Origin: Alistipes onderdonkii
GTDB taxonomy: Bacteria; Bacteroidota; Bacteroidia; Bacteroidales; Rikenellaceae
Length of the DNA stretch: 64,000 bases
Direction: 5' to 3'
Assembly: GCF_025145285.1 (NCBI RefSeq)
Contig: NZ_CP102251.1
Span: 1,302,001-1,366,000 of the forward strand
A model generated the notes under the pieces. It did not search any database. It worked only from the letters and a program-made list of their open reading frames with translations, and was not told the DNA's origin. The position numbers and the translations under genes were made by a program. Of the stretch, positions 52,536 through 60,506 are shown one piece after another; within the stretch, counting starts at the first letter, position 1; each line of letters opens with the position of its first letter.

Positions 52536-53732
52536 ATGAAAACTCAATTTATGAAAGGTCTTCTGACCGCCTCTCTGGCATTGGTCGCAGCAGGTGTCAT
52601 GGCACAGGAAAACGGCAACCGCGACGAACAGAATCGGGTTGTGCGCGGGCCCTATGAAACCAACCGTTTCTTCGACAACATCTTCATCGGCGTCGCGGGC
52701 GGTGTGAATATCTATCATGGAGAGAACGATTCTTATGGAAAGTTCGGCAAACGTCTTGCCCCGGCGCTCGACGTGAACGTCGGCAAGTGGTTCACCCCCT
52801 CGGTCGGTGCCCGTATTGGCTATTCGGGCATCAACGCTAAGGGCTGGACGTCGGGCCAAACGGTTTATGCCAAGGATGTGTTTGATAAAAAAGCCAATAT
52901 TTACAACGAAAAATTCGGCGTCTCATACCTGCATACGGATTTTCTATGGAATTTCTCCAACGCTGTGAGCGGCTACAAGGAAACCCGTACGTGGAACTTT
53001 GTGCCGTTCTTCGGTGCCGGCTGGGCTCGCTCGTACGGCAACGGTGCCTATAATAACGAGTTCGCCATGAGTATCGGCTTGCTGAACAACATCCGTCTAT
53101 GTAATCTGCTGGATCTGACGCTCGAAGCACGCCACATGTTCGTAAACCAGCGTTTCGACGGCGTTTCAAGCGGCAGTAAAGGCGAGGGCATGACTTCGGT
53201 GACGATGGGGCTTACGTTCAAGCTCAACCGCCGCAACTTCAAGCGCGCAGCAGCTCCGGTGGACGTTACGCCCTATCTGAGTCGTATCAAGGCGCTGGAG
53301 AGCGACAATACGACACTTGCCGGCAAGAACAAGACGCTTGCCGATGAAAACACGGCGCTGCGTAACCGCAAGCCTGAAACGGTCACCGTTGCCGGGGAAA
53401 GCAAGGTGTCGGCAACGCCTGTGGCATTGTTCTTCCAGATCGGCAAGGCTACGCTCGACAAGAAGGAGTTGACGAACCTGGATTTCTATGTAAAGAATGC
53501 CCTTCAGGCCGACAGGAACAAGACCTTCACGCTTTACGGCGGTGCCGACAAGGCGACGGGTACGGCTGCCTTCAACCAGAAGTTGAGTGAGAAGCGTATG
53601 CAGTACGTCTACGACCTGCTCGTCAACAAGTACGGCATTTCGAAGAACCGTCTGAAAACGGTGGCCGAGGGCGATCGCAACAACCGCTTCCCCGAACCGG
53701 AACTGAACCGCACGGTGATCATCATGGAATAA
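52536..53732 (+). CDS. OmpA-family outer membrane protein
   Basis: The 398-residue protein has a signal peptide (MKTQFMKGLLTASLALVAAGVMAQ), an eight-strand barrel (about 45-235), a heptad-like linker (IKALESDNTTLAGKNKTLADENTALRNRK, in parts) and an OmpA C-terminal peptidoglycan domain with FFQIGKATLDKKEL, KLSEKRMQYVYDLLVNKYGI and LNRTVIIME. It tethers the outer membrane to the wall. Downstream of pilus genes, it may stabilise the pilus base, but this is inference. A terminator follows at 53757. Confidence 0.88.
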   Translation: MKTQFMKGLLTASLALVAAGVMAQENGNRDEQNRVVRGPYETNRFFDNIFIGVAGGVNIYHGENDSYGKFGKRLAPALDVNVGKWFTPSVGARIGYSGINAKGWTSGQTVYAKDVFDKKANIYNEKFGVSYLHTDFLWNFSNAVSGYKETRTWNFVPFFGAGWARSYGNGAYNNEFAMSIGLLNNIRLCNLLDLTLEARHMFVNQRFDGVSSGSKGEGMTSVTMGLTFKLNRRNFKRAAAPVDVTPYLSRIKALESDNTTLAGKNKTLADENTALRNRKPETVTVAGESKVSATPVALFFQIGKATLDKKELTNLDFYVKNALQADRNKTFTLYGGADKATGTAAFNQKLSEKRMQYVYDLLVNKYGISKNRLKTVAEGDRNNRFPEPELNRTVIIME

Positions 53733-53756
53733 CGGGAGAGAATCTTTGGGGTGACA

Positions 53757-53791
53757 GGGCTCCGGCCGGTCATGTCCAGTCGGAGCCCTTT
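53757..53791 (+). terminator. Terminator after the OmpA-family gene
   Basis: An 8-bp GC-rich stem (53757-53764 with 53781-53788) with a 16-base loop is followed by TTT. It probably ends the OmpA transcript. Confidence 0.65.
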
Positions 53792-53828
53792 GTATCTGAT
53801 TATGTCTAATGAAAAATAGTTGAATATC

Positions 53829-54353
53829 ATGAAAAAGATCATTTTTTTACTGCTTGTTTTTGCCGCGAGTTTTGCATCTGCACCAAAAGTTTCAGCTCAA
53901 GACAGCGGCTGGTGGCTCGGCGGACGTATCGGCTACTGGCACAACAAAATCGACGGCGTGTCGTCGAACAGTTTCGCACTGGCTCCGGAATTCGGCTACG
54001 ATATCAATTCGAAGTGGAGCGTGGCCGGTGTTCTCGGCTTCGACTACGCGAAAGTCGGCGGCACGAGCGCCAATGTCTTCGTTATCGAACCCTACGCCCG
54101 GTACAAATATTTCAACAAAGGATCGTTCACACTCTTCGTGGACGGCGGACTGGGCGTTGCCGTTGGTGACAGTGACGGTGTCAAAGTCGGTTTTACGCCG
54201 GGGGTAGCCTTCAAGATCTCGGATCGCTTTAGCCTGCTGACGACCATCGGATTCTTGGGTTACAAGCATAATTACTACAATGGCGGCGGAGATGGCTTCG
54301 GCTTCGACCTGAAATCGTCAGACCTGAGATTTGGCTTCTTTTACGCATTTTGA
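53829..54353 (+). CDS. Small outer membrane beta-barrel protein (OMP_b-brl type)
   Basis: The 174-residue protein has a signal peptide (MKKIIFLLLVFAASFASAPKVSAQ) and then eight amphipathic strands such as WWLGGRIGYWHNK, FALAPEFGYDI, WSVAGVLGFDYAKV, FTLFVDGGLGVAVG and a C-terminal Phe strand LRFGFFYAF, the pattern of the OmpX/PorT-like family. Function is unknown. I chose ATG 53829; the frame opens three codons earlier. The next gene's start overlaps the stop. Confidence 0.82.
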   Translation: MKKIIFLLLVFAASFASAPKVSAQDSGWWLGGRIGYWHNKIDGVSSNSFALAPEFGYDINSKWSVAGVLGFDYAKVGGTSANVFVIEPYARYKYFNKGSFTLFVDGGLGVAVGDSDGVKVGFTPGVAFKISDRFSLLTTIGFLGYKHNYYNGGGDGFGFDLKSSDLRFGFFYAF

Positions 54354-54871
54354 TATGCAAATATCAGGTGTTGATTGGATGGATCTATGATAATGGTGAA
54401 AAATTCTTCATATCTCTACTGATTTGTGGCGGTTTTTTAGTTGTCCATACCGGACTTTTATTTGTTTCCCGTATTGAAGGTCGCAAGTTGTCGAGCGCAG
54501 ATGCGCCCACGGCATCTCGAGGCTCTTCACTGCCGCTTGTCGGCACCCAATGGTATCTCCGGGAGATGGGCGGTAAGACGCGGGAAATGCTTGGAGCCGA
54601 CAGTGCGGCCTTTACCCTCGTATTGTCGGATTCGGCGAATCTCGTGGCCGGCAGTGGTGCTGGTAACCGTTTCTTCGGTGAATATAGGTGTGATTTGAAT
54701 ATGTTGTCGATCCGCGTACAGGGGCGTACACAGATGTTCTGTCCAAGACTCGACTCCGAAGACCGTTACCTTCGGATGCTCGACAGCGTGAAATCATATT
54801 GCATTCATGCGGATACGCTTCGCCTGTACGATTGCCATGACCGGGAGTTCGCAGTCTTTATCGGCAGATGA
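54350..54871 (+). CDS. META-domain (HslJ-like) membrane-anchored protein
   Basis: The 173-residue protein has an N-terminal membrane helix (about 19-39) and a META/DUF306 domain: VGTQWYLREMGG, ADSAAFTLVLSDSANLVAGSGAGNRFFGEYRCD, then MFCPRLDSEDRYLRMLDSVKSYCIHADTLRLYD. META proteins are envelope proteins linked to novobiocin tolerance and adhesion; the reaction is unknown. The start is uncertain: TTG 54350 overlaps the barrel gene by four bases, and GTG 54368 is equally possible. Confidence 0.72.
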   Translation: MICKYQVLIGWIYDNGEKFFISLLICGGFLVVHTGLLFVSRIEGRKLSSADAPTASRGSSLPLVGTQWYLREMGGKTREMLGADSAAFTLVLSDSANLVAGSGAGNRFFGEYRCDLNMLSIRVQGRTQMFCPRLDSEDRYLRMLDSVKSYCIHADTLRLYDCHDREFAVFIGR

Positions 54872-55043
54872 CGGGGCCTGGCTGCCAATCAAAAATGATT
54901 GTTCTTCCGCAAAACCTCACGGACGAGTGATCACACGGGCTCTCTATTTGTCGAAGGTTCTTTGTCGTCACAAGGAAGGCGTAGCGAATAGGGGCCTTAT
55001 TTTTATCGTTGACCTAATAATCTACTTTTATATACGAAACAAT

Positions 55044-55208
55044 ATGAAAAAGATAAGTTCAGAAGATTTGTTCCCCCAAGACAGTCGGGAAGACTATATT
55101 CTGGCACAAAAACAAAGCCGGATAGCTGCGATCCTCATCGCTTCCTTTTGTATAATTGCATTAGGGGCTCTTGGAATACTAGGACTTTTATTTGTTGCAT
55201 ATCAATAA
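55044..55208 (+). CDS. Small single-helix membrane protein
   Basis: The 54-residue protein has a polar N-terminus with EDLFPQDSREDYILAQKQSR and a membrane helix (about 26-51, IAAILIASFCIIALGALGIL). No family is recognised. I chose ATG 55044; the longer frame from 54807 runs antisense-like through the META gene end and is not credible. It ends seven bases before the aquaporin gene and is likely co-transcribed with it. Confidence 0.6.
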   Translation: MKKISSEDLFPQDSREDYILAQKQSRIAAILIASFCIIALGALGILGLLFVAYQ

Positions 55209-55215
55209 TATAATT

Positions 55216-55893
55216 ATGAAGAAAAAATTGCTTGCTGAAGGTGTCGGCACGATGGTGCTGGTGCTTATGGGCTGCGGAGCAGCCGTAATGAACGGTGGGG
55301 CCACGAGTGTCGCCGCCACATTGACGATCGCTTTTGCGTTCGGATTATCGGTCGTGGCCATGGCCTATGCCATCGGTTCCGTATCGGGTTGCCATATCAA
55401 TCCGGCCATTACGTTGGGCGTATGGCTCTGTGGACGTATGAAAGGCTCGGAAGCCGTAGGTTACATGAGCGCACAGGTTGTAGGAGCTATTACCGGTTCG
55501 GCGATTATTTGGCTCCTCGTGCATGGCGGCGACCTTCCGCTCGGCGCTACGGCAACCGGTGCCAACAGCTATGCTGCAGGGAATCTGCTCCCGGCATTGA
55601 TCGCTGAGATGGCATTCTCTTTCATCTTCGTTTTCGTAGCTCTATGTGCCACAGACCCGCAGCACGGTGCCGGGAACTTAGCAGGTCTGGCTATCGGACT
55701 TACGCTGGTATTGGTGCATATCGTTTGCATTCCGATCACGGGAACGTCGGTCAATCCGGCCCGTTCGATCGCTCCGGCTCTTTTTGAAGGCGGCGCAGCG
55801 CTCCAGCAGCTTTGGGTATTCATTATTGGACCTTTTGTAGGTGCGGTCATAGCCTCGGTTGCATGGAAAACTTTCTCTGGCAAACCAGAATAG
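55216..55893 (+). CDS. aqpZ: Aquaporin, AqpZ-type
   Basis: The 225-residue protein has six membrane helices and two half-helices with NPA boxes: GCHINPAITLG (about 65) and GTSVNPARSIAPALF (about 185). The second-box Arg and the GTSVNP setting favour a water channel over a glycerol channel. It starts at ATG 55216 (MKKKLLAEGVGT); the frame is open 8 codons earlier. It sits at the end of the fimbrial island with GC content still below the backbone. Confidence 0.93.
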   Translation: MKKKLLAEGVGTMVLVLMGCGAAVMNGGATSVAATLTIAFAFGLSVVAMAYAIGSVSGCHINPAITLGVWLCGRMKGSEAVGYMSAQVVGAITGSAIIWLLVHGGDLPLGATATGANSYAAGNLLPALIAEMAFSFIFVFVALCATDPQHGAGNLAGLAIGLTLVLVHIVCIPITGTSVNPARSIAPALFEGGAALQQLWVFIIGPFVGAVIASVAWKTFSGKPE

Positions 55894-56033
55894 CGCATTG
55901 AAATATTCATATTCTGATACAGCATCATTTTACAGTAGGCTACTATCGATAAAGCATGGCGGGCAGTTTCATATATGTCTACAATGCTTACCGGTTATGT
56001 AGCACCACCAACGGTTCCAGGATATAACGTACA

Positions 56034-56061
56034 AGATAGGGCTACACGCGTAGCCCTATCT
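56034..56061. terminator. Hairpin downstream of aquaporin
   Basis: A perfect 12-bp stem (56034-56045 with 56050-56061) with loop ACGC lies in the 203-base gap before the second HU gene. It lacks a T run, so it may be a terminator, a processing site or a binding site. Confidence 0.5.
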
Positions 56062-56096
56062 CATAGAATTACATGTAGCAAATAATATCGTCGGTT

Positions 56097-56345
56097 ATGA
56101 ATAAATATGCGCTGATCCGTCAAGTTTCCAAAATGTTAGAGCGACCTATGCGCGAAGTTGTTCCGATTGTCAACGCTCTGTTTGATTGCATAGTGGCCTC
56201 GATCCTTGATGGTCAGAAAGTCACCATATCCTCGTTGGGATCGTTCCGTTTGCAAGATTTCCGTGAGCGTAAGGCTTACCGGCATAAATCAATCGTTGTC
56301 CCGACCGGCAAGTTGGTGCGCTTTACGTTCTCTCCTGCTTTGTAG
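56097..56345 (+). CDS. HU-family DNA-binding protein (short)
   Basis: The 82-residue protein has the HU dimer fold: YALIRQVSKMLERPMREVVPIVNALFDCIVASILDGQKVTISSLGSFRLQDF, in parts, then a shortened beta-arm KAYRHKSIVVPTGKLVRFTFSPAL. The canonical RNP tip is missing, which suggests altered DNA binding. It is the second HU gene in the island. No partner gene follows. Confidence 0.75.
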   Translation: MNKYALIRQVSKMLERPMREVVPIVNALFDCIVASILDGQKVTISSLGSFRLQDFRERKAYRHKSIVVPTGKLVRFTFSPAL

Positions 56346-57430
56346 GAGCGGATCGATATGCGTTACAAGAGGGACATGAGCTGTGAGAAGTAACATCTCC
56401 GGTCTAACATACTCTGAAAGAGTTATTGCCTCGGCTTTATTATCCGAAATGCATAATGCTAAAACTGTACCGGGGAATCATTTCAAGCGAGGATAAACGC
56501 GGTGTGAACGGCAACGGGGGCTTCGACCGGCGACGGAAAGGAAATATTGCGGGGTGGTAGCCTTGCTTTCCCGGCAGGAAATCTGTATTTCTATGTATCA
56601 TCACAACTTAATGCTGACTCGCTATGATATCTCATGGGACAAAGAGAATGCTCAGCACATCAAATTAAGCCAGCTTCGTGGGCCGCAGCCTGCGATCCAA
56701 ACCATATGCAAGGTACTGTTGCAGCGAACTGACAAAACAACCGACAGGCTGCTTACACTTTTTATTTCCCCAAAACATGCAGATCGCAAAATTTTATACA
56801 AAAAAACATCAGACTAAGTCAGCACTATACTTTCGCAAAAAATAAACACAAAAACAACTAAAATACAACATATTATAAAAAAAATGGAAGCATGGTAGCA
56901 CAGTCCGTTTCTATCGCAAGATAGATATTGGACAGATTACAGATAATCAATATCTTGCACAATATAAACGTAAAAATGGCAACACTGAACTGCCACAACT
57001 TGCATTTTAGCATCCCCGAAGAAAAATATCTAAACGACGACGGCCCTGAAGCGTTGCTTCAGGGCCGTCACTGTTTGGGTTGGAACGTCGGGTGGCTGCC
57101 GACATTGCTGAAGTTAGTATTCATAATCCACAGTGTAACGAGGTTCTGTTTCGGAGTAGTCACAATTGCTGGGGTTAATTTTTTCAAAGAAGTGCACCGA
57201 AGAAAGCTCTGTCAAGGCTGACGCTATTAGCTTTGTACCAAGGAGAAGTCCTGGAGTATTTTATAATGGCGGGGAAAGATTAAGAATCGTAATAATGAGG
57301 TACCCCACGGAAACAGGATATCCGTGCAGAGATATAGCCGGTTCATCAACATCAGCCCATGGGCGGTTCCGCTTTGAGACAGATAAAACCAGAAAAAACT
57401 TATCAAAAATTAATGATAAAATGAGCAAAT
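56346..57430. other. Poorly coding end of the island
   Basis: No convincing gene is seen in this 1.1 kb. Plus-strand frames of 87 (56554-56817) and 97 codons (56928-57221) give no recognisable family. The latter contains a perfect 14-bp hairpin (57039-57052 with 57056-57069, loop GTT), which looks structural rather than coding. A short plus frame ending KMSKLKDN stops at 57444, at the foot of a terminator, and might be the 3' end of a decayed gene. The stretch is AT-rich and looks like a mosaic of relics. Confidence 0.5.
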
Positions 57431-57432
57431 TG

Positions 57433-57466
57433 AAAGACAATTGATGATCAATCAGTTGTCTTTTTT
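57433..57466 (+). terminator. Strong intrinsic terminator at the island's right edge
   Basis: A 13-bp stem with a single T-G pair (57433-57445 with 57451-57463), a GATCA loop and a run of six T (57461-57466) form a textbook terminator. GC-rich backbone DNA starts soon after. Confidence 0.85.
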
Positions 57467-57845
57467 GTTTGCTGTCTTGCACGAGAGCTGCCGCAAATCA
57501 CAGACCGTCCCGCAAAGCGGATTTGCCGCACCGCCGGACAACCGGGTTTCGCGCTCCACGAACACGACCGAAACGGGCATAAAACAGGCCGGAACAGCAT
57601 CCCGGGCACAAAACCGGACAAAAACCACGGCGGAAGGCCGGCCGGCGGGTTTCAATCCGGTTTACCAAAACGGCCGGGATTCAAACGCATAAATTGCTGT
57701 TTACAAACATCTTCCCCAAAAAGTATATTTACTTTGCCTCTAACATACCCGGGATATAATCCCGGGTTACATATTTATTAATTTACTTTGTAAAAGTGGA
57801 ATTACGCAATGTTCCGAAACCTACAAACCAAACTTAAATACGACC
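57467..57845. other. Intergenic region with the GH38 operon leader
   Basis: No gene is supported between 57467 and 57720. From 57728 there are two copies of TTTACTTTG (57728-57736 and 57782-57790), close to Bacteroidetes -7 boxes. Between them is a perfect 9-bp inverted repeat, ACCCGGGAT with ATCCCGGGT (57747-57755, 57759-57767), loop ATA. This could be an operator or leader structure for the mannosidase operon. Confidence 0.55.
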
Positions 57846-57917
57846 ATGGACTCATTTTACAACGGGTTTGCATCCGTCTGCAAGGCAGCCCGGACGATCT
57901 TCGGAAGGACAGGGGAT

Positions 57918-60497
57918 ATGCGGCGCGGCACATCGCACCGGAAGCAGAAATCCATAACGGCGCTGTGCCTGGCCCTGCTCCTGCTCGCATCGGGCACCCC
58001 CGTCCGCTCGCAGCAACGGGTTTATTTCGTCGACGGATACCACGGGGGCATCTACGGCCACTACCCGGTCGCCTGGAAAACCCGCTTTATCACCGACCAG
58101 CTGGCCGCGCACCCCGAATGGAGGATCGGGCTGGAGATCGAACCCGAGACATGGGACACCGTCGAGGTGCGTACGCCGGCCGACTACGCCCGGTTCAAGG
58201 CGATCGCCGCCGACAGGCGCGTCGAATTCACCAACCCGTCCTATGCCCAGCCCTACTGCTACAACATCTCGGGCGAAAGCATCATCCGGCAGTTCGGATA
58301 CGGCATGCGGAAGATCCGCAGCCATTTCCCCGACGTGGAGTTCGTCACCTACTCCGTCGAGGAGCCGTGCTTCACCAGCTGCCTGCCGCAGATACTGAAA
58401 CTCTACGGGTTCAAATACGCATCCCTGAAGTGTCCGAATACCTGCTGGGGCGGGTACACGGCGCCCTACGGCGGCGAACTGGTCAACTGGATCGGCCCCG
58501 ACGGCAGTTCGATCCTCACTTCGCCGCGCCATGCCTGCGAAGAGCTCCAGAAAAACTCGGTGTGGCAGACCACGGCATGGGGCAATGAGAAGGAGTACCT
58601 CGACGCCTGCATCGCATACGGCATCGCCCACCCCGTGGGGATGTGCTACCAGGATGCGGGATGGAAATACGGCCCCTGGATCGGGTCGGGCGACAGCATC
58701 CGCAACAACTCGGTCTACGTCACGTGGCGGGAGTATTTCGAACGGGTGACCGACGGCAGGAGCTCCGACGACTACCGCATGCCGCAGGAAGACGTCCGCG
58801 TAAGCCTTATGTGGGGCAGCCAGGTCTTGCAGCGCATCGCGCAGCAGGTGCGCGAATCGGAGAACAAGCTCGTCATGGCCGAAAAGGCGGGGGTCATCGC
58901 CAACCTCGTGAACGGCTACCGCTACGGGCAGGCAACGCTCGACGAGGGCTGGCGGACGCTGATGCTCGCCCAGCACCACGACTCGTGGATCGTACCTTAC
59001 AACGGGCTCAACAGGCAGGGGACATGGGCGCAGCACATCCACCGCTGGACGGCCGCCACCGACTCGCTGTGCGACGGGGTGATCGCCGATGCGCTGCAAA
59101 GCTTCGCGGCACCGGGCGACGGCGGCGTAGAGATCCGCCTGCGCGTCTGCAACACGCTCGGCAGCCCCCGCCGCGAAACGGTGTCGGCGACGCTGCCCGA
59201 AGACCTCGGCGACGGGGAGCTGGCAGTGACAAACGCCAAAGGCAAACGGGTTCCGCACGCCATCGTCCCGGCGCAGGGCGGGCGGCAGCTCCTGTTCGAA
59301 GCCTCCGTCCCGGCATTCGGTTACACGACCTACACTGTAAAAAAGACATCCGGCAACGCGGCCGCGGCCGCACCCCGCCAGGCACAGGCACAGACGGGCC
59401 GGCACATCCTCGAGAACGACATGTACCGGATCGTGATCGACCCCGCACGGGGAGGCACCATCACGAGCCTCGTCGCAAAAAAGGAGGGCGGGAAGGAATT
59501 CGCCGACCCGCAGCACAAATTCGCCTTCGGCGAGTTGCGGGGATTCTTCTACGACCAGGGGCAGTTCCACTCCTCGGCGCAGTCCCCGGCCACCGTGACC
59601 GTACTCTGCGACAACGAGCTGGAAAAAAGCGTCCGCATCAGCGGCCGGATCGACACGCACCCCTTCACGCAGACGATCACGCTCCGCAAGGGCGAACGGA
59701 AGATCGGTTTCGACCTGAAGATCGACTGGCAGCACAACGTCGGCATCGGGGCATTCCGCCAGAAGGACGGCTTCAACAACAACCACAGGGCATTCTACGA
59801 CGACCGTTTCAACCTCAACATCCTCTTCCCGGTCTCCCTCGACGCCCCCGCGCTGTATAAGGACGCACCTTTCGACGTCTGCAAAAGCACGCTGGAAAAC
59901 ACCCACTTCACCACCTGGGACAACATCAAGCACAACGTCATCCTGCACTGGGTAGACCTCGCGGAGCGGGACGGCGGCCACGGCTTGGCGCTCCTCTCCG
60001 ACCACACGACTTCCTATTCCTACGGCGCAGACGCCCCGCTGGGACTTACGGTGCAATACTCCGGCAACGGGCTCTGGGGGCGCGACTACCCCATCGACGG
60101 CCCGACGCACATCCGGTTCGCCGTCGTACCCCACCGCAGGGCATGGGACGCCGCAGGCATCCAGGAAGAGAACCGGCGCTGGAACGAACCGCTGCTCTGC
60201 ACGTTTGCGGCGCAGGCCGCCGCGGACGAAGCCTCGCTGATCGACGCGGCGGGCACGGGCTATGAGATTTCGGCCGCCTACCTCGACGGGGAGCAGATCG
60301 TCGTGCGCCTGTTCAACGCCGACGGCGACGGCACCCCGCAGAAAATCAGGTTCGCCTTCCCGCTTTCGAAGGTCGAGCAGACCGACCTGAACGGGAACGC
60401 GACGGCCGCCTGCGCCATCCGTAAGCGGGGCGGCGTATCGGAAATCGAGGTGGCGATGCCCCGCTTCGGACTGAAAACCCTTCGACTGACAAAATAA
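57918..60497 (+). CDS. Glycoside hydrolase family 38 alpha-mannosidase, exported
   Basis: After a signal peptide (MRRGTSHRKQKSITALCLALLLLASGTPVRSQ) comes a GH38-like protein of about 859 residues. VYFVDGYHGGIYGHYPVAWK holds the His-rich metal site, EFTNPSYAQPYCYNISGES and VTYSVEEPCFTSCLPQIL follow, LMLAQHHDSWIVPYN gives the second metal-site His pair, and a beta-sandwich C-terminal half begins near residue 470 (HILENDMYRIVIDPARGGTITSL). GH38 enzymes remove alpha-linked mannose. I chose ATG 57918 because AGGGGAT precedes it and it begins the signal peptide; ATG 57846 is open too. GH92 genes follow at 9 bases and further on. Confidence 0.85.
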   Translation: MRRGTSHRKQKSITALCLALLLLASGTPVRSQQRVYFVDGYHGGIYGHYPVAWKTRFITDQLAAHPEWRIGLEIEPETWDTVEVRTPADYARFKAIAADRRVEFTNPSYAQPYCYNISGESIIRQFGYGMRKIRSHFPDVEFVTYSVEEPCFTSCLPQILKLYGFKYASLKCPNTCWGGYTAPYGGELVNWIGPDGSSILTSPRHACEELQKNSVWQTTAWGNEKEYLDACIAYGIAHPVGMCYQDAGWKYGPWIGSGDSIRNNSVYVTWREYFERVTDGRSSDDYRMPQEDVRVSLMWGSQVLQRIAQQVRESENKLVMAEKAGVIANLVNGYRYGQATLDEGWRTLMLAQHHDSWIVPYNGLNRQGTWAQHIHRWTAATDSLCDGVIADALQSFAAPGDGGVEIRLRVCNTLGSPRRETVSATLPEDLGDGELAVTNAKGKRVPHAIVPAQGGRQLLFEASVPAFGYTTYTVKKTSGNAAAAAPRQAQAQTGRHILENDMYRIVIDPARGGTITSLVAKKEGGKEFADPQHKFAFGELRGFFYDQGQFHSSAQSPATVTVLCDNELEKSVRISGRIDTHPFTQTITLRKGERKIGFDLKIDWQHNVGIGAFRQKDGFNNNHRAFYDDRFNLNILFPVSLDAPALYKDAPFDVCKSTLENTHFTTWDNIKHNVILHWVDLAERDGGHGLALLSDHTTSYSYGADAPLGLTVQYSGNGLWGRDYPIDGPTHIRFAVVPHRRAWDAAGIQEENRRWNEPLLCTFAAQAAADEASLIDAAGTGYEISAAYLDGEQIVVRLFNADGDGTPQKIRFAFPLSKVEQTDLNGNATAACAIRKRGGVSEIEVAMPRFGLKTLRLTK

Positions 60498-60506
60498 GAC
60501 CAAGCC

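Noticed and set aside
54807..55208. 133-codon frame covering the gap before aqpZ
   Set aside because: Its first two thirds overlap the META gene in another frame and lack any family signal; only the last 54 codons from ATG 55044 look like a gene.
57594..57612. Possible right-end copy of the tRNA-Leu 3' end (CCCGGGCACAAAA compared with CCTGGGCACCAAG)
   Set aside because: Only about ten matching positions with mismatches; too weak for an attachment site.
57441..57692. 83-codon plus-strand frame after the island terminator
   Set aside because: It starts inside the terminator stem and has no recognisable domain.
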